Assembly: GCA_013388895.1 (NCBI GenBank)
Contig: JACAEK010000024.1
Location: forward strand, 1-64,000
Length of the DNA stretch: 64,000 nt
Reading direction: 5' to 3'
From: Candidatus Bathyarchaeota archaeon
Lineage (GTDB): Archaea; Thermoproteota; Bathyarchaeia; Bathyarchaeales; Bathycorpusculaceae
The notes under the pieces were generated by a model that ran no database searches, had not been told where the DNA came from, and worked only from the letters and a program-made list of their open reading frames with translations. A program made the position numbers and the translations under genes. The first letter of the stretch is position 1, and the number at the start of each line of letters is the position of its first letter. Shown here in pieces: positions 55,499 to 63,378 of the stretch.

Positions 55499-56737
55499 CT
55501 ATGTTTCTTTTTGTTTTGGTTCATGGACAAGAAGCAAGGTAACGACTGCACATGGCATTGTCACCATAAATGCTAATATGAACGGTAACATAGGCGAGAC
55601 AGATTCGTAAAAGAAGCCACCGACCAGTCCGCCTATGGACATTAACACATAAGTAATGAACTGACTGCAGCCAACCTCCTTTCCCCTTAATTCTCGCGGC
55701 ACCAGATCAGCTTCTAACGCTTGGTAAGCAGCGGCGAATAAAGCGTTGCTGGCCCCGAAGAAAAGGTAAGCGGCGAATAGTATGTATAAACCTCCCGCTA
55801 AGAAGAGCAAGGGAAAAAATGCAAGAAGCACCCACGAAACAAATGCGGGTTTCTTTCTTCCAATCTTGTCAGCGAGTTTTCCTGAGGGCAACGCTAAGAA
55901 AATCATTGACGCAGTGTACCACATCATTATCAATGCCCAATTGAACTCTTCGACGTGAAGAACTTTTGTTGCGTAAACCACCTGATATGGCATGCACATG
56001 GCAAAGATGAAGCTGGATGCAGTGTTCGTGAGAAAGAGGAAGAACATCGATCGTGGCAGTTTTTTCCAAACACTTATGCCTTCTTTCACAGCCTTTGGAT
56101 ACTCCCTGATGGTGCCGCTCAGATTGAATTTTTCGCTGTGGACTTTTAGCGTCTCTGTCAGTCTGGTTCTTACGATGGCAGCAGTCAAGTATAGAAGAAC
56201 AATCATCAGGTAGGCGATTCGCATTCCCGCAACTAGTCCGTGTTGGACATAGAGAAAGCCTGCCACGACTGGTGAAAAGACTGCTGCTGCGTTGTTGACT
56301 AGCATGATTGTGGAGAATCCCACTCCGCGTCTTTCTGAAGGGATGGAGTCAGCAATGATAGCCTGAAGAGCTGGCTGGTAGATTAGAAAGACGTTCTGAA
56401 GCATTACTCCTAGAAGTACGAAATGCCAAGAAGGAGCGAGCACACAGAAAAGGTTGGCGATTGCCATTGCAAACGTGAATGTCACTATGAGATTTCTTCT
56501 CCCATGTTTATCCGCCAAGTAGCCGCCTGGAAACTGCACCGACGCCAAGGTCAGGAACGAGATGAACTCCATAATTCCAATAATGAAAGGCGTACCGCCC
56601 AACTCCAGAACAAACAGCGAATAGTAGGTCATAGGAATGGCGGCAGCAAAGTTCATCACTATCCAACTGGTCATCATGATCAGAACATTGCCACGAAGAA
56701 ACGAAAACTCATTCCTCAATCTTGAATTCAAATTCAA
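55499..56737 (-). CDS. Major facilitator superfamily transporter
   Basis: A 412-residue transporter with about twelve helices. The MFS motif A is GGYLADKHGRRNLI between helices 2 and 3, repeated weakly as SGKLADKIGRKKPA between helices 8 and 9. A LVPRELRGKEVG loop resembles the motif of drug and sugar exporters. Start is TTG 56737, eight bases after a clear GGAGG site; the frame has no better start. Repeat R2 copy B lies 205 bases upstream with its TATA-like end facing this gene. Confidence 0.88.
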   Translation of the reverse strand: MNLNSRLRNEFSFLRGNVLIMMTSWIVMNFAAAIPMTYYSLFVLELGGTPFIIGIMEFISFLTLASVQFPGGYLADKHGRRNLIVTFTFAMAIANLFCVLAPSWHFVLLGVMLQNVFLIYQPALQAIIADSIPSERRGVGFSTIMLVNNAAAVFSPVVAGFLYVQHGLVAGMRIAYLMIVLLYLTAAIVRTRLTETLKVHSEKFNLSGTIREYPKAVKEGISVWKKLPRSMFFLFLTNTASSFIFAMCMPYQVVYATKVLHVEEFNWALIMMWYTASMIFLALPSGKLADKIGRKKPAFVSWVLLAFFPLLFLAGGLYILFAAYLFFGASNALFAAAYQALEADLVPRELRGKEVGCSQFITYVLMSIGGLVGGFFYESVSPMLPFILAFMVTMPCAVVTLLLVHEPKQKET

Positions 56738-57162
56738 AATGGAATCCTCCTAATCATGAAGTGATGGCGCTCTAAAGACTGATAGACTAGACTAACAGAA
56801 CAGTGCAGTATTGCTTACAGGCTTGGAAACAAGATCATCAGAGCACTCACCTTTTAAGTAAACGAGCTCTACGTCATTATGCGTTTCTGCTTTATCAACT
56901 TTTTCATAGTAGCTTCAGAGTTAACCCAGATATAGGTTGACTACTTGCTCAATCTATATATAATCGGAGAAATGCTCCGAAAATCCACTTTAACGGAGCC
57001 TGATTTGGGCTTCTTTTGACGGATTCTTAGTGGAGAAGTTTAAGCAATTGATTAAGGCTCAAGGGGGAAAGTTTTATCCAAGAAACCCTCTTTTTGCGCT
57101 GTTGCGGGATGTGAAAAGTTTAAAATACTGTGGACTGGAAGAAATAGGATTAGGATTCTAAG
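56738..57162. other. Intergenic stretch around repeat R2
   Basis: 425 bases without a recognised gene. It holds the MFS ribosome binding site (56746-56750), repeat R2 copy B (56943-57021) and, at 57119-57128, a TTTAAAATAC likely to be the TATA box of the oxidase-like gene starting at 57163. I see no tRNA or other structured RNA in the rest. Confidence 0.5.
56943..57021 (-). repeat. Repeat R2, copy B, with hairpin
   Basis: 79 bp, the reverse complement of repeat copy A at 17901-17978. Outside the hairpin four of about 60 positions differ. The stem is TCGGAG-CATTT-CTCCGA here, against TCCAA/TTGGA in copy A, so both strands changed together. The conserved TATATATA side faces the MFS gene at 56737; if it is a promoter, the transcript would have a leader of about 180 bases. 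Confidence 0.8.
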
Positions 57163-57627
57163 ATGGATTACACGCAACCTCCTCCGCTCACTGAAGGAGA
57201 AGTCGAATCGCCCCTCAAAGAGGCTCGGACTGCAAGGTTCTGTAGCCTCAACAGAGATGGAACTATACATGCAGCACCTGTTTGGTTCAGATATGAAAAC
57301 AGGCAAATCACTATAATAACGCCAGCAGCCAGCCGAAAAGCTAAGAATGTTAAACGCAACAGTAAGGTTTCAGTTCTTATTGACATCGAGCAGGCTTCGC
57401 CGAGGGCAGTACTAATTTACGGTAGGGCAGAATTGCGGTATCCAAAATCACGTGACGAGTATCTGGCAGAGGCAACAAGATTATATGAGAAGTATATGCC
57501 AAGAGAAAGGGCTGAACGCACGGCTCTAGGCATGTACCAGATAACACACGGGGTTGAAATCATAGTGAAGCCAGAGCGCATCGTATCGTTTGACTATCGC
57601 AAAGATACCATGTATCCGACTGCTTGA
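57163..57627 (+). CDS. Pyridoxamine 5'-phosphate oxidase-family protein
   Basis: A 154-residue split-barrel flavin- or F420-binding protein. The N-terminal ARFCSLNRDGTIHAAPVWFRYENRQITI, in pieces, and KNVKRNSKVSVLIDIEQ are typical of the PPOX/FDR family of archaea and actinobacteria. It could use FMN or F420 as cofactor; true PNPOx activity is not implied. The gene is enclosed by repeats R2 and R1, as is the unrelated gene at 17402. Confidence 0.82.
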   Translation: MDYTQPPPLTEGEVESPLKEARTARFCSLNRDGTIHAAPVWFRYENRQITIITPAASRKAKNVKRNSKVSVLIDIEQASPRAVLIYGRAELRYPKSRDEYLAEATRLYEKYMPRERAERTALGMYQITHGVEIIVKPERIVSFDYRKDTMYPTA

Positions 57628-57674
57628 AGACCACGTAAAAAGCAACTCGATTCACTATTCAAACCAATAGAACT

Positions 57675-57881
57675 GGTTCAGCTATAACTTTTCCGCATTT
57701 ATCCGATTCGCATAACATGAAATTCGCTATGCCATGCAAAAAGCCTAAGCCTACATATATCGCCAAATTTCAAGCCTTAGAAGTTTGGAGAAGCGAGGCT
57801 CGGAGCGTGGTAAGCACTCCAAACATTTTTAGATATTACGAAGATACTTCGGGTTACCTATTTATAAGGGGGGGTCTAGGC
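57675..57881 (+). repeat. Repeat R1, copy B
   Basis: About 207 bp, the inverted partner of 17177-17383 (about 85% identity, no gap). Weak similarity extends to about 57901. An ATG at 57717 opens a 56-codon frame to a TGA at 57885, but copy A has two stops in that frame and changes are evenly spread over codon positions, so I do not call a gene. A run of eight G closes the element. It fills most of the 349-base space between the oxidase-like gene and the permease; the remaining 57902-57976 holds only an A/T-rich promoter-like GATTTAATA (about 57930-57938). Confidence 0.85.
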
Positions 57882-57976
57882 TTCTGAGAGCAGAGAGAAG
57901 CGCATTCATTAGAGTTTGATGCGTTAAGATTTAATAGCATGACGTCTTTAGAACAGTTTTCTGAATCGGTGACAAA

Positions 57977-59242
57977 ATGAGCGAAAAAAGCAGTGAGCAG
58001 TCACAGCTTAAGCCTTCTCTAGGTTTGTTCGATGCTACAGCCATAAGTGTCGGCGCAATCATCGGCGCAGGCATATTCGTAGTAACTGGAATCGCTGCAG
58101 GCTCAGCAGGTTCAGCCCTCATAGTTTCCATGCTCATAGCCGCCGTCATCGCACTATTCACAGCATTAAGCTTCGCCGAACTGACTTTTTGGCGTCCAGT
58201 AGAAGGAAGCGTATACGAATATACGTACATGCTTGTCTCGCCTTTTGCAGGTTTCTTAGTTGGATGGATGTGGATGTTATCTAACATTTTTGCTGGAGCC
58301 GCCGTATCGCTTGGATTTGCGTATTATTTGACAGCCATTTTTCCATTCTTAAATGCTAATCTGGTCGCCGCAGTTTTGTGCATCGCTTTCACAATTCTCA
58401 ATTACTTGGGCATTCGCCAATCAGCTCTTTTTAACAACTTCCTCGTTATGGCGAAACTGCTCATTCTATCATTCTTCATCCTTTTCGGCACGTTATACGT
58501 TAACTCTGCAAATTTTGTTCCATTCGCTCCTTTTGAACTAGGCGTATTCTATGGTGCTTGCTATATTTTCTTTGCTTACGGCGGATTTGCAAGAGTAGCA
58601 ATAATAGCAGAGGAAGTCAAAAATGCTAAACGAAATGTTCCAAGAGCTATACTCTTGTCGCTTATCATATCGACTATAGTTTACATACTTGTAGGGATTG
58701 TGGCTGTTGGGCTTGTTGGAGGCGCAAGACTTTCTGGTTCAAATTCGCCGTTAACGGAAGCCATAAGCATCGCTGGAAGCACACCAGCAACTTACGTAGT
58801 TTCAATCGGCGGATTAATGGCGACAGCCAGTGTTCTGCTCACATCAATCCTAGGAGTTTCACGTATGGCGTACGCAATGGCAAAGAGAAAAGACATACCG
58901 CAAGTCTTCAGCAAACTGCACCCACAATATAACACACCATACTATTCAGTCTGGATAATAGGCGGCTTAATGGCGTTACTCGTCCTCTTCTTCGAACTCA
59001 CACGCGTCGTAGCCATAAGCACCTTCGCACTGCTTTTCTACTATACGCTAGCCAACGTTTCCGCCTTACGCCTCAAAACTCAAAAAAGATTATACCCACG
59101 CCTTGTGCCAATTTTAGGCGTAATAACGTGCCTTGCACTGTTAGTCTTCATTCTTTTTGCCTCACCACAGGCACTGATAATAGGCGTCGCTGGATTGATA
59201 GCAGGCGCGATTTACTACGTTCTCAAAGTTGTTCTAAAATAG
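57977..59242 (+). CDS. APC-family amino acid permease
   Basis: A 421-residue transporter with about twelve helices. The first helix carries the family signature AISVGAIIGAGIFVVTG, in which the unwound glycine stretch binds the substrate amino group. The second has AELTFWRPVEGSVYEYTY; later the helix FFAYGGFARVAIIAEEVKNAKRN matches the motif after helix 6. Amino acid specificity cannot be set from sequence. Convergent with the HdrA gene, with three bases between the stops. Confidence 0.9.
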   Translation: MSEKSSEQSQLKPSLGLFDATAISVGAIIGAGIFVVTGIAAGSAGSALIVSMLIAAVIALFTALSFAELTFWRPVEGSVYEYTYMLVSPFAGFLVGWMWMLSNIFAGAAVSLGFAYYLTAIFPFLNANLVAAVLCIAFTILNYLGIRQSALFNNFLVMAKLLILSFFILFGTLYVNSANFVPFAPFELGVFYGACYIFFAYGGFARVAIIAEEVKNAKRNVPRAILLSLIISTIVYILVGIVAVGLVGGARLSGSNSPLTEAISIAGSTPATYVVSIGGLMATASVLLTSILGVSRMAYAMAKRKDIPQVFSKLHPQYNTPYYSVWIIGGLMALLVLFFELTRVVAISTFALLFYYTLANVSALRLKTQKRLYPRLVPILGVITCLALLVFILFASPQALIIGVAGLIAGAIYYVLKVVLK

Positions 59243-59245
59243 AGA

Positions 59246-61693
59246 CTACTTCTTTTCCTTCCTTTTCAACATGTTCTCCAATATTGGACGCAGTTTCTCA
59301 TTTTCCATTTTAATCTTATCCTTGCCCAACGCATTTAATTGCGCAGTCATTTCTCTGATTAATTCAGCAAATCTGACTCCTTCAGCAGCAGAAACGTATT
59401 CCACGCGGAATCTTTCTGGGCTTAAACCAAGCTTCTGCAGCATCGGCGCCAAAGCGTCCATTCGGGCTTTCATTTTCCAGTTACCACTAATGTAGTGACA
59501 GTCGTATGGTAAGTGACATGCACCAACGAGAACCATGCCGGCGCCCAGTCGAAGTGCTTCTAAGATAAAGTCGCGGTCAACTCTTCCAGAACACATAACC
59601 CTTATTGGACGTATTATTGGTGGATATTCAAAACGGCTTGTGCCAGCCAAATCTGCACCAGCATAGCTACACCAGTTGCATAAGAAAGCCAAAATCTTGT
59701 CTTGAGGATTTGTTTCTAGGGCGGCTCTTATCTGAGCAAAAATTTGAGCGTCTGTAAAATGCATCTGTGTTATGGCATCTGCGGGACATTCAGCCACGCA
59801 CGTTCCACATCCATGGCACATGGCAGTTATCACTTCAGCCGCCTTCTTTTCCTCAACCTTTATCGACCCATATGGGCAACGTTCAGCGCAAATACCACAT
59901 TTAGAATTAACATTTCTACACTTTGCAGGGTCTATAACAGAAACTATGGGTTCGATCTTCCACTTTGGCTTTGAAAGCACAGTAGCAGCCCTTGACGCTG
60001 CGCCGCTGCCTTGCGAAACGCTGTACGGTATGTCCTTAAGTCCTTGACAGGCACCAGCAAAGAACACGCCATCTGTAGGCGCGTCTATTGGCTTGAGTTT
60101 CGGGTGACTTTCCATGAAGAATCCATCAGCACCGCGCGTCACATTGAGTATACGGGCTATTTCGTCGGCGCCTTTCTTCGGAATGGCGGCTGTTGCCAAA
60201 ACAACCATTTCCGCTTCAATCTCTATGGGTTGACCAAGCAAACTATCTTCGGCAGATATCAGCAAATTCTTTGTTTCGGGAACTTCCAAAATCTTGCTTA
60301 CTCTTCCGCGGACAAAGTTTACACCTGCCTCTCTTGCACGGTCATAAAATTCCTCATAGCCTTTAAAGTTGCTTCGCATGTCCATGTAGAAAACGTAAAT
60401 TTCCACGTCCTGCTTGTACTTCTCCTTCAATTGGACAACGTGCTTCAGAGTGTACATGCAACAGAAGTTTGAGCAATAGGGGTACTTGTTTTTGTCGCGT
60501 GAGCCCACGCATTGGATGAAGGCGACGCTGTGAGGCTTATGCCCATCAGAAGCCCGAACAACTTTTCCACCTGTTGGTCCCGCTGCGAGTATAAGTCTTT
60601 CGAACTCGAGTGATGTTATGACGTTTGCGTATTTGCCGTATCCCAGAAGCGGATTATCATACGGCATGTACACGTCATAGCCAGTAGCAACAACTATTGC
60701 GCCTACGTCTAGCTCTATTTCTTCGGGTTGCTGCTCAAAGTTTATGGCTTGTCTTGCCCCACAAGCGTCAACACACTTGAAACATTCAATACAATAATCC
60801 TTGTTAATTGTGTAAACAAGCGGAACCGCCTGATCAAACGGGACAGATATGGCTTTTCTAACGCCTAAGTTCATGTCCCACTCATTCGGATATTCGATTG
60901 GACAAACTTCTTTACATTCACCACAGCCAGTGCAATTTTCAGCAATAACAAATCGCGGATTCTTGCGAATCTTAACCTTAAAATTGCCAATAAAACCACT
61001 CACACTCTGCAAGTCTGCATTAGCTATTATTTTGATGTTTGGATGGCGTCCAACGTCCACCATTTTTGGACCTTCAATGCATATTGAACAGTCCAGTGTT
61101 GGAAAGGTCTTGTCAAGCTGTGCCATGTGACCGCCTATGCTTTCGCCTTTCTCAAGCAGATACACCTTAAAGCCCATTTCCGCCAAATCTAAAGCAGTGT
61201 TCATTCCTGCTATGCCGCCTCCTACGACCAATGCTTTGTTGGTTACTGGAACCTCTATTGTTTGTAAAGGCTTCAGCAGTCTTGCTTTTGCAACTGCCAT
61301 TTTGATGAGGTCTTTGGCTTTTTCTGTTGCCTCTTGTGGTGTGCTTGGGTGGCACCAAGATGAGAATTCGCGGATGTTTGCCATTTCAAAAAGAAAAGCA
61401 TTCAAGTTGACGTCTGAGACTGTTCTTCGGAAGGTTGGTTCATGCATCCGCGGAGAACAAGCAGCAACTATTACACGGTTAAGCTTGTGCTCCTTTATCC
61501 CTTTCCTGATTTCTTCTTGCCCTGGGTCTGCACATGTGTAACGGTTATCTTTAACATAAACAACATTTGGCAAGGTCTTCGAGTATTCAAGAAGTTCCTT
61601 TATGTCCAATACTCCAGCTATGTTCAAGCCGCAATGGCACACAAAAACGCCTATTCTCGGCTCTTCAACTTCAATTTTCTTTTCTGCACCCAT
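59246..61693 (-). CDS. hdrA: HdrA-MvhD fusion protein
   Basis: An FAD-containing electron-bifurcation type subunit fused to the MvhD domain. About 815 residues. The HdrA part has CHCGLNIAGVLD, an FAD motif GGGIAGMNTALDLAEMG, CSICIEGPKMVDVG, and ferredoxin motifs CTGCGECKEVCP and CIECFKCVDACG; two more (CGICAERCP, CHGCGTCVAECP) follow. The C-terminal 140 residues form MvhD (FLCNWCSYAGADLAG, then CSGRVDRDFILEAL and GACHLPYDCHY). ATG 61693 is one base after the polyferredoxin stop. HdrB and HdrC are not present here, so the electron partners are open. Confidence 0.92.
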   Translation of the reverse strand: MGAEKKIEVEEPRIGVFVCHCGLNIAGVLDIKELLEYSKTLPNVVYVKDNRYTCADPGQEEIRKGIKEHKLNRVIVAACSPRMHEPTFRRTVSDVNLNAFLFEMANIREFSSWCHPSTPQEATEKAKDLIKMAVAKARLLKPLQTIEVPVTNKALVVGGGIAGMNTALDLAEMGFKVYLLEKGESIGGHMAQLDKTFPTLDCSICIEGPKMVDVGRHPNIKIIANADLQSVSGFIGNFKVKIRKNPRFVIAENCTGCGECKEVCPIEYPNEWDMNLGVRKAISVPFDQAVPLVYTINKDYCIECFKCVDACGARQAINFEQQPEEIELDVGAIVVATGYDVYMPYDNPLLGYGKYANVITSLEFERLILAAGPTGGKVVRASDGHKPHSVAFIQCVGSRDKNKYPYCSNFCCMYTLKHVVQLKEKYKQDVEIYVFYMDMRSNFKGYEEFYDRAREAGVNFVRGRVSKILEVPETKNLLISAEDSLLGQPIEIEAEMVVLATAAIPKKGADEIARILNVTRGADGFFMESHPKLKPIDAPTDGVFFAGACQGLKDIPYSVSQGSGAASRAATVLSKPKWKIEPIVSVIDPAKCRNVNSKCGICAERCPYGSIKVEEKKAAEVITAMCHGCGTCVAECPADAITQMHFTDAQIFAQIRAALETNPQDKILAFLCNWCSYAGADLAGTSRFEYPPIIRPIRVMCSGRVDRDFILEALRLGAGMVLVGACHLPYDCHYISGNWKMKARMDALAPMLQKLGLSPERFRVEYVSAAEGVRFAELIREMTAQLNALGKDKIKMENEKLRPILENMLKRKEKK

Positions 61694-61694
61694 G

Positions 61695-62627
61695 TTATGC
61701 ACTCTTCCACCCTAACCTTTTCTCTACCGACACAACTGCCTTCTGAGAACCCTTAGCCTTCAACTCTTTACTCATTTCAACTGGCGACGCTAACCTTTCC
61801 AAGGCTTTGTTCCATGCTCCAGAACGCACGGGCGTATGGACAATTTTTGTGCGTTTAAGGTCTAAGGCTTCTTCAACCGGACAAACGGCTTTGCAGGCGC
61901 CACAGTAAACACAGAACATCTCATCAGCGTGTACTTTTTTGTCTTCATCAGAATAGTAAAGTGCACCTGTTATTGGGCAGACGTCTAGGCAGTCGGTGCA
62001 GCCTTCTGGACACTTTTCGGGATGGATAAGGATTTTTCCGTGGACAAATTTGCGTATATGCATGACATCTTCTGGACATTTGTATTCGCAGACTCGGCAG
62101 CATGGACAACGTTCCTTTTCAACATCTATTTTGACTTGAAGCTTTTTTCTATCCTTTCTTGATACTGCCTTCAAATCTTCAACCACGTTTCCGTCTGGCG
62201 TGAGTCTTGCGATGTGGATTAAGTTTAGTGGACATGCCTCTTCGCATTTTGAATCGCCTACAGGAAATTTGCTTGTGTCCACTTGGATGTCGCGGACCAA
62301 TTGCGGAAAGCTTTCCTTCTCTACTACAGATAGAATATGCTCACCGTTGACTGTTACTTTTATGGCTCCGTATGGGCATAATATGTCGCATATTCCGCAA
62401 AAGTTACACTTTGTCAAGTCAACGTCCACTGTGGCTTTTTTGGCTTTTTGTCCTTGAATTTTCGTATGTTTCACGAGTTTTATGGCTTCTTTTGGGCAAG
62501 CCAGAGTGCAGATTTGACAGCCTACACAATGATCTTTGTTGAGCGAAAGCCTGTAATTTTTTATGTGCAAAATCCATTCTAACGTTAGCGCATTAGCCGT
62601 CTCTTGTTTTAATGTTTTTAACGGCAT
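61695..62627 (-). CDS. Polyferredoxin
   Basis: A 310-residue iron-sulfur protein. Four classical 4Fe-4S motifs are visible (CVGCQICTLACP, CNFCGICDILCP, CPCCRVCEYKCP, CVYCGACKAVCP), a variant fifth (CPEGCTDCLDVCP), and an incomplete CEEACP. It may wire HdrA-MvhD to another redox enzyme; FwdF, the polyferredoxin of formylmethanofuran dehydrogenase, is one candidate, but FwdF usually has more clusters. First gene of a two-gene operon with hdrA. Start at ATG 62627 (MPLKTLKQ). Confidence 0.85.
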   Translation of the reverse strand: MPLKTLKQETANALTLEWILHIKNYRLSLNKDHCVGCQICTLACPKEAIKLVKHTKIQGQKAKKATVDVDLTKCNFCGICDILCPYGAIKVTVNGEHILSVVEKESFPQLVRDIQVDTSKFPVGDSKCEEACPLNLIHIARLTPDGNVVEDLKAVSRKDRKKLQVKIDVEKERCPCCRVCEYKCPEDVMHIRKFVHGKILIHPEKCPEGCTDCLDVCPITGALYYSDEDKKVHADEMFCVYCGACKAVCPVEEALDLKRTKIVHTPVRSGAWNKALERLASPVEMSKELKAKGSQKAVVSVEKRLGWKSA

Positions 62628-62659
62628 TCATTAACCACCAAGACATTTAAGCGATTAAA

Positions 62660-62678
62660 GTGTTGTGTTTAGCAACAC
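62660..62678. promoter_or_regulatory. GTGTTG/CAACAC dyad upstream of the polyferredoxin operon
   Basis: A perfect six-base inverted repeat, GTGTTG-TGTTTAG-CAACAC, lies 33-51 bases before the polyferredoxin start. On the coding strand it is followed by TTTAATCGCTTAAATG, which may hold the TATA element. Position and symmetry suit a repressor or activator site. It shares TGTGT/ACACA half-sites with the inverted repeat at 37636, which may be chance. Confidence 0.35.
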
Positions 62679-62787
62679 ATGGTAATGTAGATTGGTTGAA
62701 AATGGTAAATTCTTAATATAAATGTTGCTTGACGATAACGATTATTCTTCCATCAGGTTTGACGAGTCGGTTTATGATAGTTTTGCG

Positions 62788-63354
62788 CTAAGCGTGAAGC
62801 AAATCAAAAATGCAGATTGCCACATAGCATTTTAGACCTTCATGTTTCAGGGACACAACTTTCAATTTGGCATTCCGCAGCAGCCTCTCAAATTCTTCTA
62901 AGGTGAAGGCCTTTTTCATGCCAGTAACAACAATTGTGGCATTTTCATCTGCAATTCGTTCGATTTCTCTCAGAGTCTTAGTTGGGTTTGGCATGTTTTG
63001 GAGGAGCGTGAAAGCGAAAACGTTTCTAAATACTCTTTCTTTCAGAGGCATGTTATCTACATCGGCCAAAATTAGGTTTACGTTTCGAAACTGTCCTGCA
63101 TGTTTTTTTGCTTCAAGCAGTATTTTTTTAGAAATGTCTAGTCCAATTATTGTTTTTGTTTTGTTTGTGATGTGATTGAATAGTATTCCTGTTCCGCAGC
63201 CTGCATCTAAGACTATGTTGCTTTTGTTGATGGAAACAGCTTCTAATGCCGCCCTAATTTTTGCTGTTTGCTCTTCAGCATATCGCATATCATAAATATG
63301 CGCTGTCAAATCGTAGCGGCGCATTATGCTACGTTTTTTGTTCCATTCACTCAT
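62788..63354 (-). CDS. Class I SAM-dependent methyltransferase
   Basis: A 188-residue methyltransferase of the UbiE/Methyltransf_11 type. Motif I is VLDAGCGTGILFNHI (about 48-62), motif II is IIGLDISKKILLEAKK, and the acidic strand is LILADVDNMPLKERVF, then FAFTLLQNMPNP. The N-terminus (MRRYDLTAHIYDMRYAEEQ) is typical for small archaeal members. Substrate unknown. Divergent from nucS, 24 bases apart, so promoters overlap. Confidence 0.85.
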   Translation of the reverse strand: MSEWNKKRSIMRRYDLTAHIYDMRYAEEQTAKIRAALEAVSINKSNIVLDAGCGTGILFNHITNKTKTIIGLDISKKILLEAKKHAGQFRNVNLILADVDNMPLKERVFRNVFAFTLLQNMPNPTKTLREIERIADENATIVVTGMKKAFTLEEFERLLRNAKLKVVSLKHEGLKCYVAICIFDLLHA

Positions 63355-63378
63355 GGCTAGCCTTCAGAAATCTTATCT

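Noticed and set aside
57717-57887. A 56-residue protein in repeat R1 copy B
   Set aside because: The inverted copy has two stops in this frame and differences show no third-position bias.
62660-62678. Terminator hairpin between the methyltransferase and polyferredoxin genes
   Set aside because: No T-run follows on either strand at the right place and it lies before a start codon, so an operator is more likely.
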